A stretch of DNA of 64,000 nucleotides from Hyalella azteca (Eukaryota > Arthropoda > Malacostraca > Amphipoda > Hyalellidae): assembly GCF_000764305.2 (NCBI RefSeq), contig NW_025939022.1, positions 1 to 64,000 on the forward strand, read 5' to 3'. Positions 10,830 through 21,600 of this stretch are shown here, in pieces (within the stretch, counting starts at the first letter, position 1; each line of letters starts with the position of its first letter). The position numbers were made by a program, and so were the translations under genes. Below the pieces are notes generated by a model. That model was given only the letters and a program-made list of their open reading frames with translations, was not told the DNA's origin and did no database searches.

Positions 10830-12470
10830 ACATAGTTCTATTTTTATTTGTGATACAATTTTAAATTAGAGGGCAAATAGAGAGTGGAGAAATGAAGAAA
10901 AATATTCAATGCAGATTTTGTTATGGTAGGTAAAATATTATCAAATAGCTTATTTCAAGCAGAAACTAATCTAAAATCAGTGAAAACCAGCTTGCTTTAT
11001 TTCTATTTCATAACTGTCATATGTCAAGTCCCTAAAATATTGAGAGATTATATAACAATTCAATTTTAGATTATTTTCCAAATATTATTACGTACTTAAC
11101 GGTACTTTCAATTTTCTCATCACACTGATCACATTTTAGGTTCAATACTCAGAACCAGTTATTCCCAATTTCTATGCATAAAGCCCTGATTATATTCTAT
11201 TAGTCTGATCATGGCAATATTAGAAACAATATTATTGTACTAAAATAATTCTAACAAATTCATTGCAATTTGACTAGCAGTCCATTGAATAAGTCAATAA
11301 AAATCAATTTTAAAGTATTATAATGGAACATTTTTGACAATTTGAATTTTGCACCAATTCATTTATGTGTACCCAAATGCCTAGAATTTTTATTCTACAA
11401 CTAGGTACAAGCATTGAAGATTCAAGGCCTAGGAAGTGAATTTTCTCACCACTTTTGAAGCAACAAAATTCTTGATATATAACATATTTCAAAACTAATT
11501 CTTAACAAAAGTGCATGATGAAGCTGCTAATATGCCAGATTCAGGTCATTTCTGAAATTTTTGAAAATATATCACTTTAGAGCTGCAAGTATAATTTCAG
11601 TAATAAATAGAAACTTGCCAATCTTGTAGGAATCATTCAGATTTAAGATGAACTAATACGCTCTGAACTCTCTAAACTCTGAAGTAACTAGTCCTAGTAT
11701 TACACTACTACCATCAATATCAATCAATGACACGTGGCCGCTACTCATCTGCTACTGCACTTAACTCGCCGCTCGTCCATATAAAACTCTGTAGTAATGG
11801 TCACTACTATCATCTATTTACATGGTTGAAATACGACATAAATCACGCAGTTCTTTCTTTTCGAACTTTTTTTCAAACTTTGTTTACCATTGCAAAATAG
11901 ATATTTTTTACTCAACGCCGACGACTTGAGTGTTGTGGCGTCGTTTGACGTTACGTTGCGGCATGCTAGGCTAGTCGATTAGTGGCAGTGACAGTCGATT
12001 AGGTAGTAGCTCATTGGCCCTTATATATAGATTATCATTTAATTTGTGTCAGTATACCATGAATTTAATAGTTTTTCACTTCATTTTTAACACAAGTCAC
12101 TTTTGTCTGAAGATTATAAAGGGGCGACAGCCCGCTTACAATTCGACTAAGCCGCACGGCGACAATGGGCGACATTCGACATCGATGTCTTCGGACACTG
12201 GACAGTGATGTCATAACTGAAATAATGCACCTCAGTTGCACACCAGAATACCTAAAACTTGCACAAAAATCGCCCAGTAAATAATTTTTTAAATCATGAG
12301 ACACCTGCAATAACTAGGCTTAATTATGTGCACTAAACAATGCCGGCTTCTACTCAAGATGGCGCCAAGATATGATCTTAACTGTCGACTGTGGCGCCAC
12401 CTCGCGCTATATGTATTTGTTTAGGTTGGCAAATGTTGTTCCTTTAAGCAGGTTTCATTGAAGACCAAAG
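10830..12470. other. No recognisable feature
   Basis: AT-rich sequence with only short chance open frames on either strand. No repeat family or protein signature was recognised. It presumably includes the upstream end of the transposon, but no terminal repeat was found. Confidence 0.5.
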
Positions 12471-12471
12471 A

Positions 12472-12640
12472 ATTCACAGATGACTGACGGTATAATCACG
12501 GAAAACTGACGGTAAAATCACAGAACACTCACGGTAGGATCGCAGGCGACTGACGGTGGAATCACAGACGACAGACGGTAGAATCACAGACGACTGACGG
12601 TAGGATCACGGACGACTGATGGTGGAATCACAGACGATAA
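12472..12640. repeat. 22-bp tandem repeat, about seven copies
   Basis: The unit is close to acgactgacggtrgaatcac plus two bases. Copies differ by point changes and one short deletion near the start. The flanks 12650-13400 hold nothing recognisable. Confidence 0.85.
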
Positions 12641-13402
12641 CAAAATGTAGCGGTCATCTCGACAATTTTGCTGTTGATTCGGGTGTATCGGATAGCCTTC
12701 CCAACTGGAACTGGAATGGATACAAGAGAGATCAGCATGGCCCCTTAAATCCTGCCATACACAAGTATGGCAAATGACAATTTCCCATTAAGAGCACACA
12801 TTAGGCTACTAACCTATGACGCTGGCGGCAAGAGTAAGAGTGGTTTATGACCGCGTATTGGATTCAGATTATGATGCAAAATGTGAATATTATTCTAACG
12901 TAAACTAGAAATGGCTTGATCCTTACATCGAGGGTTTTAATTTGATTTTCATCCAAGGACAACATTTTCTTAAAGCTAATTTTTGCTTCTTTCGAGACAG
13001 TTTCAAAGACATCGCTTCTGTAACGACGACGGACTTTTTTTCTATTTAGTCTATGATCATTTTCGCTGAAAAAAGACGCTTTCTAACAGTCGAATTTTGA
13101 TGTGCTCCCTGAGCTTCCATTTTCACAACTAGATCGTTTTGAGATTTTTGCGGGAGTTTCTCACTGATTTGTGAATGCAACTGACTGCTGTTGTGTGGTC
13201 AAATATTGTACCAAGTTCTCATGTTTCGATTATATATTTCTCAAGCAAAAATTGATTCTCTAGCTTTCGGCGTATTTCACAACTCTACTCATATAATATT
13301 CTACACGGTAACTATCCAAATAATGCATTAGAGTGACTAGACTCTTCATGGTCCTTCACTATATTTAGTATTTTCCTTATAGCCTGAAAAACTGCAGTTT
13401 TT

Positions 13403-14150
13403 TTAAATCATGATTGTAATTATAATCATTCTGATTTTTGTAAAATGAATGCCGGTTAGGGAACACATCGCATGATCACCGAAAACATGTCTGACGCTGT
13501 TCAATATGACTTTACGCAAACCGTTGATTCCTTCCGTTTTGATTTTTTCAGTCAAATTTTTGTGATGTTTGATTGCAAGCTTGGCGGTTCCTTTGGATTT
13601 GCAGACATCTCCTCTCAAATGTTTCTGATAATTCCTTATAATGTGATTTCAACATTCAATTCCACCTCATCAGGTGCATAGGGCATGACTAATAGCAGTT
13701 TTGTATGTACGGTACTGTCACCTTCACTAACGAAGAAAGAGTTTTTCACACCATGTTTTTCAATAATTGTTAAGAAGCCTTCATCGATGACGTCCGCTTC
13801 TGTCGGATCTGTCGGAAAGCCTTTAGATATAGGAGCCTTTTTAATGCGTTTTTTGTGCGAGCAGATCGAGCAAAATCAATTTCCCACTCCAATAAATAAC
13901 ACTTTTTTGCGTTTGATAATCGACGATAGCTCGATTGTTGCAATTCCGGAGAGAAAGAGGAATAATTGTGACCACAAGATCGTTTCGACCAGGCTCCGTC
14001 AGCAGTTACCAAATTTTTCTGACTCCATTTGCATCAGCTCTGTTCTCTCGAATGGCCAGTTTTCTTTCTTCTTCAGCGGCCATTTTCATGTTTTCCATCG
14101 CTGTTTCCGCCCAAAGCTTACTGACACGTTTTTTATATTTATGAAAGGTG
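13403..14150 (-). pseudogene. Mutator-like (MULE) transposase fragment
   Basis: Reading on the minus strand: MENMKMAAEEERKLAIRENR, then VTADGAWSKRSCGHNYSSFS, a frameshift, GIATIEL, KKVLFIGVGN, then EADVIDEGFLTIIEKHGVKN and SFFVSEGDSTVHTKLL. After a stop it continues KGTAKLAIKHHKNLTEKIK and GLRKVILNSVRHVFGDHAMC. Known: 'v.aDGsWskRSyg.nYsa.sGva.ii...kkVLfigVrNkyC', 'EadiIveGF..si..Hgl....fi.DGDSsV' is the catalytic-core pattern of the insect-type Mutator transposase domain. At least one frameshift and two stops make it a relic. No terminal inverted repeats were identified. Confidence 0.65.
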
Positions 14151-14689
14151 TGAAAATACTAGGTGCCCCTAAATACTCAGATTTTTGCGTTTTTCAGATG
14201 CCAATTGAAAGAGCTATTGATACTGCAGAACAGTTGACGTAATGTACTCCGTTTTAATTTTTTCTACTTCGGTTCTGACTCTCATTTTAAATTTGTACAT
14301 ATTTCACTAAAATAGTGTGAATAAATCCGTGTTCGTACTTCTTTTTACAAAAATAAACTGTAAAATGAAAACATCTTCGCATTATGCAGTCCCATTCTAC
14401 ACACATCTGTAAAAAGCGTTTTTACATCAAACATCCTCCTTCCACATTATGGTTGAAGATCTTGATGGAAGGTGTTTTGAATATGAATATCACTGTCCGT
14501 GTCAGATCCAACGGACGTTGGCGCAGGCGTTGCATCCCGTGCAGTAGCTGGAAATGCTCCTTGCTGATCGGAAATTACAATTTTTACGTTACTTGGTTTG
14601 TCTCCATAGCTCGTGCAATCGACAGAGTGAGTAATACTTACGGCTATGCTGCTACATATAGCAGTAGGGTGTAAACTCTTCAGGAGACT

Positions 14690-15310
14690 CCCCACCCAGT
14701 CAGAAATCGCCGCACTCTGGAAGCCAGCCGCGGGTGAACTTGCCTGCGCCAACGCTCGCCCCAGCGCAGCGCCAGGGTGGTCAACAGCGCAGGAATGTCC
14801 ACCGCAGCGCAATATTGTGGCAGCGCTTCTCGGCCTGGAAAGGGCCTGCTGCCGCAGTCAGTCTGTCCTACCGCGAGCGACCAGGCCGGCAGGCACTGCC
14901 AGTTTCCGCGCTATCGCGAAGGTGGTTGCCGCGATTGGCGGGACCGTTGCGCAAAATTCCCGCAGGCCAGAGGTGGCCGAACGTGAATTTCGAGCCAAAA
15001 AAAATCCCTACGCCCTGCACTATATATATAGCTCCCCTACTTTGTGGAGCTATATATAAAAATTGTTGAGGGCATTGGGAATTATATAACGAACACATCC
15101 AAAATTATAAAGCGAATTTTAATGCAGTCATTCTGAGATATGAAGTAATAACAAGTATAACAAATTATGACAGAAATAAAAAGATTAACATGTTCGGGCC
15201 GTTTATTAGAACCTCAAGTGCATATAAACATTCAAACTACAAAACATTTTTGGAGTAAAACGTAAAGCCTTACACATGGAGTTTAAGCAGTCGACAAACA
15301 TAAATTAAGA
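14690..15310. mobile_element. GC-rich interspersed repeat, copy 1 (starts cccagtcagaaatcgccgca)
   Basis: A GC-rich block (14690-14990) followed by an AT-rich tail (to about 15310). It is nearly repeated at 38903-39500 and partly at 36059-36250. Landmarks common to the copies include gccgcgggtgaacttgcctg, gcctgctgccgcagtcagtc and the tail tacatgttcgggccgtttat (or a variant). The tail has a small inverted pair around tatatagctcc / ggagctatata. No protein is encoded. Inference: a non-autonomous transposable element, class unknown. Confidence 0.6.
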
Positions 15311-16455
15311 AATCTATTCCAAAACTGGTATAACTATATTTTAGAACAATACACGATTACGTACGATAATGTAGCCCCTTCATTATTTTCAAAATATACA
15401 TACAAGCTTATTCCTGGTTTTTACAACGGCGTCAGCTAGAGGATAACATCATCTCGTATAAACTGTAAATGATAAGCACCACAATACTTGAGAATCTAAC
15501 CTAGTAATCAGTAGTCAAATACGTGAAGTGGAACTCTAAACTAGTTTGAAATTTCTAAAATAAGTACTTCAGTACTCAATGAATGGAACTCATCATCTCT
15601 GAACGGAAATTGATAATGGTTGAAAAGTTAATTTCAAGGGGAAATATTATACAAAATCACCATACTAAATGCAACTGCACGCATGACTCACCATGATAAC
15701 TTGGAATGTTCTCTGAGTGGGTCGGTGATGCGTTGTGGCTGTTTCCGTTAATCCAGTAAGTTTCACTGAACAAGCTCTGGTTTTAAGCGCGAAGTTTTCG
15801 CGGCGGCTTTCCACTGCGGAGGTAAACGTCGACGCAGCTGGGCACGTAGACTAGGCACAGAAGTTGGCTAGACTCCCCTGAAGAATAAAAGTGTATCAGT
15901 TTGCTTCCTGGATAGAAGTTAAGTAAGAAAAAAAGAAGTAAGTAAGAAGTTAAGTAAGTAAGAAAACACTTCTATGCATGTAGATATTTTCTATGATATG
16001 AATACATTTGGTACATGAAGGAAATTCATACTTCAAATTTATGTAAGAACTTCGATCAAAAAGTTCAAATAATACTAAGAAATAGAAAAAACCTACAGTA
16101 ATACCGGATACAAATGGACAGAAATATCTCGGCATTTGCCCTAAAAAATATTCCATTTGTATCTTTTGTACAACTTGTGCCTGGCGAAATGCTACCTGCG
16201 ATGCATCGTTCTCTGACATCTGTATAGTTAGTGCCTTGAAGATAGCGTCATCTTTGAACATATACGAGCAAGCACCTTAGTTAGGTCGTGTGACAATGGG
16301 AGTATGGGACAGCATCCGCCATGCTGCATGCAGCGCAACCAGGAAAATGTCCCTTCATCATGAAGTAGAGATGCAAACTTAGGCGTCCATTTGATTTCTC
16401 ACCTTTATTAACAATCATTGTGTGGTGCAATAAGCAGAAATTTGACAGCATATCA
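15310..16455. other. Continuation of repeat-like DNA; no firm gene
   Basis: 15360-15440 still matches 41030-41110 (gtacgataat, cctggtttttacaacggc), so the repeat copy 1 extends to about 15440. A minus-strand frame at 16261-15950 (starting MFKDDAIFKALTIQMSEND) has no recognised domain and could be chance. 15910-15965 is a gaagtaagtaa microsatellite. Confidence 0.4.
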
Positions 16456-16469
16456 GGTCCCTCCTGCAC

Positions 16470-16592
16470 CCGATATCGATGCAGTCAATGCCGTGAAACT
16501 TGAGACTGAGAGACTGTTCACCCGATTCCTCTCGGGCCTCGACTGCTTCGCGGGCAAAGTTATAGTCGGGTTTAGCTGCCTTCAACATTTGC
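16470..16592 (-). CDS. Candidate coding exon of an unrecognised minus-strand gene
   Basis: After a good acceptor (ccattttgttgcag) the minus strand reads QMLKAAKPDYNFAREAVEAR then EESGEQSLSLKFHGIDCID, ending at a possible donor (GG|GTGCAG). The composition is charged and coding-like, and GC content is above the flanks. I do not recognise the family. About 400 bp upstream on the same strand is a promoter-like region with NRF-1-type motifs (17138-17182). Alternatively the frame is fortuitous. Confidence 0.25.
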
Positions 16593-16839
16593 CTGCAACA
16601 AAATGGATTCTATCAGTTTTGATCAGTGAACCTGTGACCAGTAATACGAGCTTACAGACGTGCTAAGTTTAACTGACTCTGTCATCTCGATTAGTTTCAA
16701 AATATCAGCTAATTTAATATAGAAAAAAAGTAGGCTTCTCGAAATTTTTACGGCGACAAATTTATACATAACTCCGAGACAAAAAGTCCATTTCAGATCA
16801 TAATCATAATATTTAACTAGAATTGAGTGGAATGACAAC

Positions 16840-17185
16840 GGATTCAATAGGCAAGCGTGCCTTTCGATAGCAATACAGTAAGTTAGGCTGGAGATGAATC
16901 CCTGAACGAGAAGCAATGTTTCATGACTTGCAGTAACCAAAATTTCCCCTTGATAGTTGCGCATGAGATCTTAAACCGGATGAAAATGTAAATACATTAA
17001 ATTTTGACGTTTTATCTGTTCCTTACCTCCAATATTTATCCAAAATTAACCGAATTCGGGTCGTGTGCACTGCACCACACGTACATTCTAGGTACTTCCC
17101 GGCCACACCACTTTATAGAGCGGAGACTAGTTAGACTACTGCGCATGCGCTGCAGTGTTCGCTGTCGCGCATGCGCAGTAGCCTG
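16840..17185 (-). promoter_or_regulatory. Possible duplicated promoter/5' region with NRF-1-like sites
   Basis: Two copies of the palindromic core gcgcatgcgc lie at about 17140-17182 (ctgcgcatgcgctgcag and tcgcgcatgcgcagtag), the shape of the NRF-1 consensus YGCGCAYGCGCR found in broadly active animal promoters. Downstream on the minus strand is an ATG with a short frame (MRN[Y/C]QGEILVTA) conserved between this copy and 39575-39890. Known: NRF-1 sites mark bidirectional CpG promoters. Its use here is inference. Confidence 0.3.
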
Positions 17186-17559
17186 GCAGTTACCGTTTAT
17201 GATCATTTAATATTTCTATTATTTTGTAAATTTATATTATATTTACTTTCAGATTATATACTGATTTCGCGTTTTTCATCGAATTTATGTCAATACACTG
17301 AATACACACAATACTGGATGGAACTAGTACCACAAATACTGGCGACATGGATTCGCTGTAGTATAGAATAGAATAGAACTGTCGAAAAAAATGTAGGAAA
17401 TAAGAAATCATGTAAACCTCATAATTTTAGAGAAATTAAATAACTGAATAATTCAATCAGTTTCTTCCGGTAAAAGCTCCATGCTGAGATTCATGCCTAG
17501 AAGGTTCTTTCGATAATCCTCCGCCTTCCTCACCCATCACCCCCTTGCTCTCCCTGCCT

Positions 17560-17812
17560 CATCAACGCTTGAACCGTTACCGCCGGCATATTCGACGTAG
17601 GCCGCCGCAGAGGTGCGGCCAGTTGCCTGCCGCAGCATTTGCCGACCGAGGCCTCGCGCTGTTCGTGGCAGATGAGGCCATATCGTCGCTAGACTGCTAG
17701 GACGCGAGGTGAAGTCGGCAACAACGGCCTAGATTTGCGCGTTTGCGAACGTCTCTGCGGCGAACGGCCGCAATGACTGCGAGAATTTCGAACTGGGTCT
17801 ATTGTTTTCTGC
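17560..17812. mobile_element. GC-rich repeat ending in gagaatttcgaactgggt
   Basis: A GC-rich island with recurring gccg and gcgaac motifs. It shares its right end and several internal strings (aagtcggcaa, gtttgcga, gcgagaatttcgaactgggt) with 58780-58985. The complement of the end begins ACCCAGTTCGAAATTC, resembling the CCCAGT termini of the elements at 14690, 19486 and 38903. Non-coding. Confidence 0.45.
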
Positions 17813-17814
17813 TC

Positions 17815-18600
17815 AGAAGAGAAAAAAAATGTTCATGTCATAAAACTAACACTGACATCAGTACCACTAGTTATACCATAGACCATTGAATGGAGTAATT
17901 CAACTGACTCAATAGACACCAGTAACGCTAATGGCGTCAGCGAAACATGTGATTCATTTTCAAAACTAGCGACAAATAATAGTAATGATTTTTACCTCCA
18001 TTCATTCAACTGTCATCCTTCATTCATTCGTCTTGCTGAAGGTGATAGTTTCGGACTTTTCAATTGCTTGAGTGAGAAACGAATCATGCCACTAAGGTTG
18101 TCGCTCACAAACTAGCGGCGGAAGATATATATTAGACGTTTCGGCCCTTTAAACTTACAGACCTCTTACCTTCCAACCCCCAGCCCCTTCACTTGTAGCT
18201 GGAGTTCCGCCCACATCTTCCAACATCTTAATTTTGAAAGGTTCATAAACAACTAAATAACTAAAAAAGAAAATTTTGACATGAATACCCATGGGAGAAA
18301 AAAATCTTTCTAGAATGATTTGACTTACATTGATTATTATCAAATGCCTACATTTTTTCCGTTCGCATCTTCAGTGGTTTTCTGTGATTGTGTCCATGCT
18401 TTCGCACACGCGCACACTCGCACAAATGGCGAAGAGGGAACTTGGGATAAAAATGAATGCGAGGGTTACGCTGCTCACAAAATAGGCCGCTTCAATCCAT
18501 TCAGCCCTATCAAAAGTAACGTTTTAAGTGACGTCATCGCAGGACACCGCAGACGTGTGACACTCACAGCTCTTGTTGCTTTGCAGAGCACGAGCAGTTG
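17815..18600. other. No firm gene; probable 5' flank of the LDLa gene
   Basis: Mixed sequence upstream of the signal-peptide exon. A long frame from 18320 runs into that exon, but its early part lacks coding character and is probably untranslated or intronic. Confidence 0.35.
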
Positions 18601-18604
18601 CTGT

Positions 18605-18671
18605 ATGCTGCTGCTGCTCCTGGTAGCTGCGGCACCCACAGCTGCTGGTGAACAAACTTCTGCAGGAGCAG
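18605..18671 (+). CDS. Exon 1: signal peptide
   Basis: Reads [22 protein letters not shown], a short hydrophobic core with small residues for cleavage. It ends in phase 1 at CAG|GTGAGT. The ATG at 18605 is chosen because the hydrophobic core starts there; an in-frame ATG at 18320 would add 95 residues of unlikely sequence. The single leftover G joins AA of exon 2 to make Glu. Confidence 0.6.
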
Positions 18672-21600
18672 GTGAGTCTGAGTCTTCAAATGAGCTTCCT
18701 TGTGGTTAACATGAATTGAATTCAAATAACAGACATTACATTGCTCTGACCTTTGCTTTCTCGGCATACTATTTTTACCCCGTAATAGCATTTTTATTTT
18801 CGGTAATCCATAGGTAACCGCATTACATTCCCCAGGGAATCTCTTCCCCCACTACCCTCATTCAATAAAATCTCATTAAAACTAAACACACAGTCAGGGA
18901 TGAGCTCATATGCAGCCCGCCTAATAACCCGAATGCTAATAACCAATGAAGACGCCCCAAAGTCCATCCTTCCTTCGAGATAAATCAAATTGTCCGAGAA
19001 AATTAATTAAATTAAGTATCAATAAATACACAATAATGAATCTCAACAATGAAGCGACATCATTGGATACACAAAAATGAAGTAGAACAATTACTTCGTG
19101 ACCCCAGAAGACTGAATACACTCATTAAAATTTTTATATATGATCTGAAAATTCTTAACTTAATTACTGGTGATTGCAGAAGTGTGCCGCTCTGGTCATT
19201 TCCTGTGCGCCCACAACGGTCACTGCATATACGAGAAGTGGCGGTGCAACGGAGACAACCAATGCGGCTACGGCGACGACAGCGACGAGCGCGACTGTGA
19301 GTAGCCCGATGAGTCAAACCATACAGCGTAATTCTACTGTTTTTTTATTTCTAAATAATATGAGGATCTGCTTTTGCTCTTAAGATTCAATTATTCTCTC
19401 AAATTTAAATGAATTATTCCTCAAATTTATTCAATTATAAAGTTTCTCTATCGAATTATTTTCAATTTTTTGCAATCATGCTGCCCAGTTAAAATTTAGG
19501 GCAGGGAATAGAGCAGGCCGTCGCCGGCTGCAGAGCCGGCGTAGAGACGCGACAGAGCAGCGATAGAGCAGAAATGTCCGCTTTAGAGACGATATCGCCA
19601 GCCGCGTATCAGCGCTAATTAGCTTCTGAGTACCTGCCCAGTTGTGCTCTGCCCTGCCGTCACGCAGCCCTTACTGAGCACCGCCTGCTCAAACCTGCCC
19701 AACGCCTGCTCTGGGGCGGCTCTGGCAGTGTACGCGGCAGTTACGCGTCACCGTTTGTCAACAACGATTTAAAAAAATTTGTTCCTTCTCTCCCTGAGCT
19801 CACCTAGACTTCTCTTTTGCAATGACAGGTTGTATTGACATTGGTTACTGACATTCTCATCGTATTGACATTAGCAACGTAATTTAGAATCGAACAAATT
19901 CAAATATCGAGGAAATATATACATCAAATTACTCACCGCTATGAACTATCTGCAAACGTCGACTGAAGCTCCGGGATTCGAACGCAGGTTCTCCGCGTCT
20001 TAGTTCAAGCCTGTACCAGTTGACCGCGCGGACACCTTACCAGCCTAGGCTCTATGAACTACTTAACTATAATACGGAACAAATGACTCGCCATGATCGG
20101 GGAATAGCTATATATGTGGTTGAACTTGATAGATATTATTGATAATGCACTAATTTTAAAAAATCAACAAAGTAACCATTCGTATGATCCCGTCAGTTAG
20201 ATGTAAGTGAGTATTAGAGCTAAATTTGTTTAGTAATTTATCTTATTGCATTAGCTTCATATCATTCGATAGTTTGATAGGAAAATTAACAACGTACGCA
20301 AATCATTAGTCTACTGAAATCGCAAGTTCTCCAAGAGTTTTAATGCAAAGAAAGCGCCAAATAAATTCACCATATCTTCAATGAAAACGTTTCGGAGACC
20401 TCGGTATTTTCTTTGCTCTAACATTTACTGTTACTAACGCGTTTTCTGTATATCCATGTTAGAAAACTTTCTCATGATAAACTGATTGAGATCTCGCTTT
20501 AGCAAAGCGTGAATGACCTTCAACGTTTCTGTTAGAGTGTTAAAACTGGACGAGCATATAAAATTCTTACGTAATTCGAAGTATTAAAATACTGACGTGA
20601 AATAAATATCACAAATGGCACCGGAAATTGGCCCAAAATATCGTGCTATGCGAATGAACTAGATGGAGGATGAAGTTCATTCTCTCGTCACTGTTTCCAA
20701 CCCCTACCCCTCCTCCCTCTCTCAAAACCCCCCCATATACGGCCTGCTAGCTGCTCTGCACAGCTCCCTGCCGGACAATCCCAAGTACCAGCGCTAAAAC
20801 AGCGCAGAGTTCCGGCCCTGCCGAGCTGCTAGAATTTTGTCTCTATATCAGCCATGGCGCAGCGCAGTTTTAGGGATAGATGGCTGGTTATTGTTTCACG
20901 GCTCCATCCTGCTAAAGCGCGACCAGCCCGGCTAAACCCGGCGCCGGTCTCGGCTCAAAATTTTAACTGGGTGTGACTAAACTCGAGTTATCGAGTTTAA
21001 CCTCTTCTGGGGCCTAAATCTTCTTTCCACAGGAAGTTTTCGACACGCTAAACCAATTTCATATTGAGACTTAAACCTTACCTCTGATGCGATGTTATAA
21101 ACAATACATACATTACATTCTTATCTCTACACATTCTTCCTCCCCTCGCGTTCAGGAAGCCCGATCACCCTGCATAAAATATCTATGTAGAAGTTAAAGA
21201 GGCGTTCTGAGGTGGAGCAGGGTTCACTGAGAGATTTTTATGACCCACTTTTGACTAAAAAAAGGAAATTATGAATTTTCATTAAACTGAAGAAATCTGA
21301 TTAGTCTGATATTTTGCTAAAATGACAGAATAGTGACAACAGGAAAGGTTCACCTAAAAATTGCCACCGTTTACCCGGCTTGAATGTTTTCCAATTAATT
21401 AGCCTAACTTTCACGGCTTTTTTGGTTCATCGCAGGCTGCACCGGCGACCACTTTGAGTGTGGCGACGGCAGATGCATCCACAATCGTTGGGAATGCGAC
21501 GGCAGGAACAACAACTGCGGGGACTGGAGTGATGAGAAGCATTGTGAGTACACGGCTGATGTAACGAGTCAGTAAGTGCGTGTGTCATCACATCATGAGT

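Noticed and set aside
13685..14242. 185-codon plus-strand open frame
   Set aside because: It is antisense to the recognisable Mutator transposase blocks and has no domain of its own.
14646..15059. Open frames in the GC-rich repeat copies (also 36097-36318, 38872-39275)
   Set aside because: GC-rich repeats with several overlapping open frames; the frames are not conserved among the three copies.
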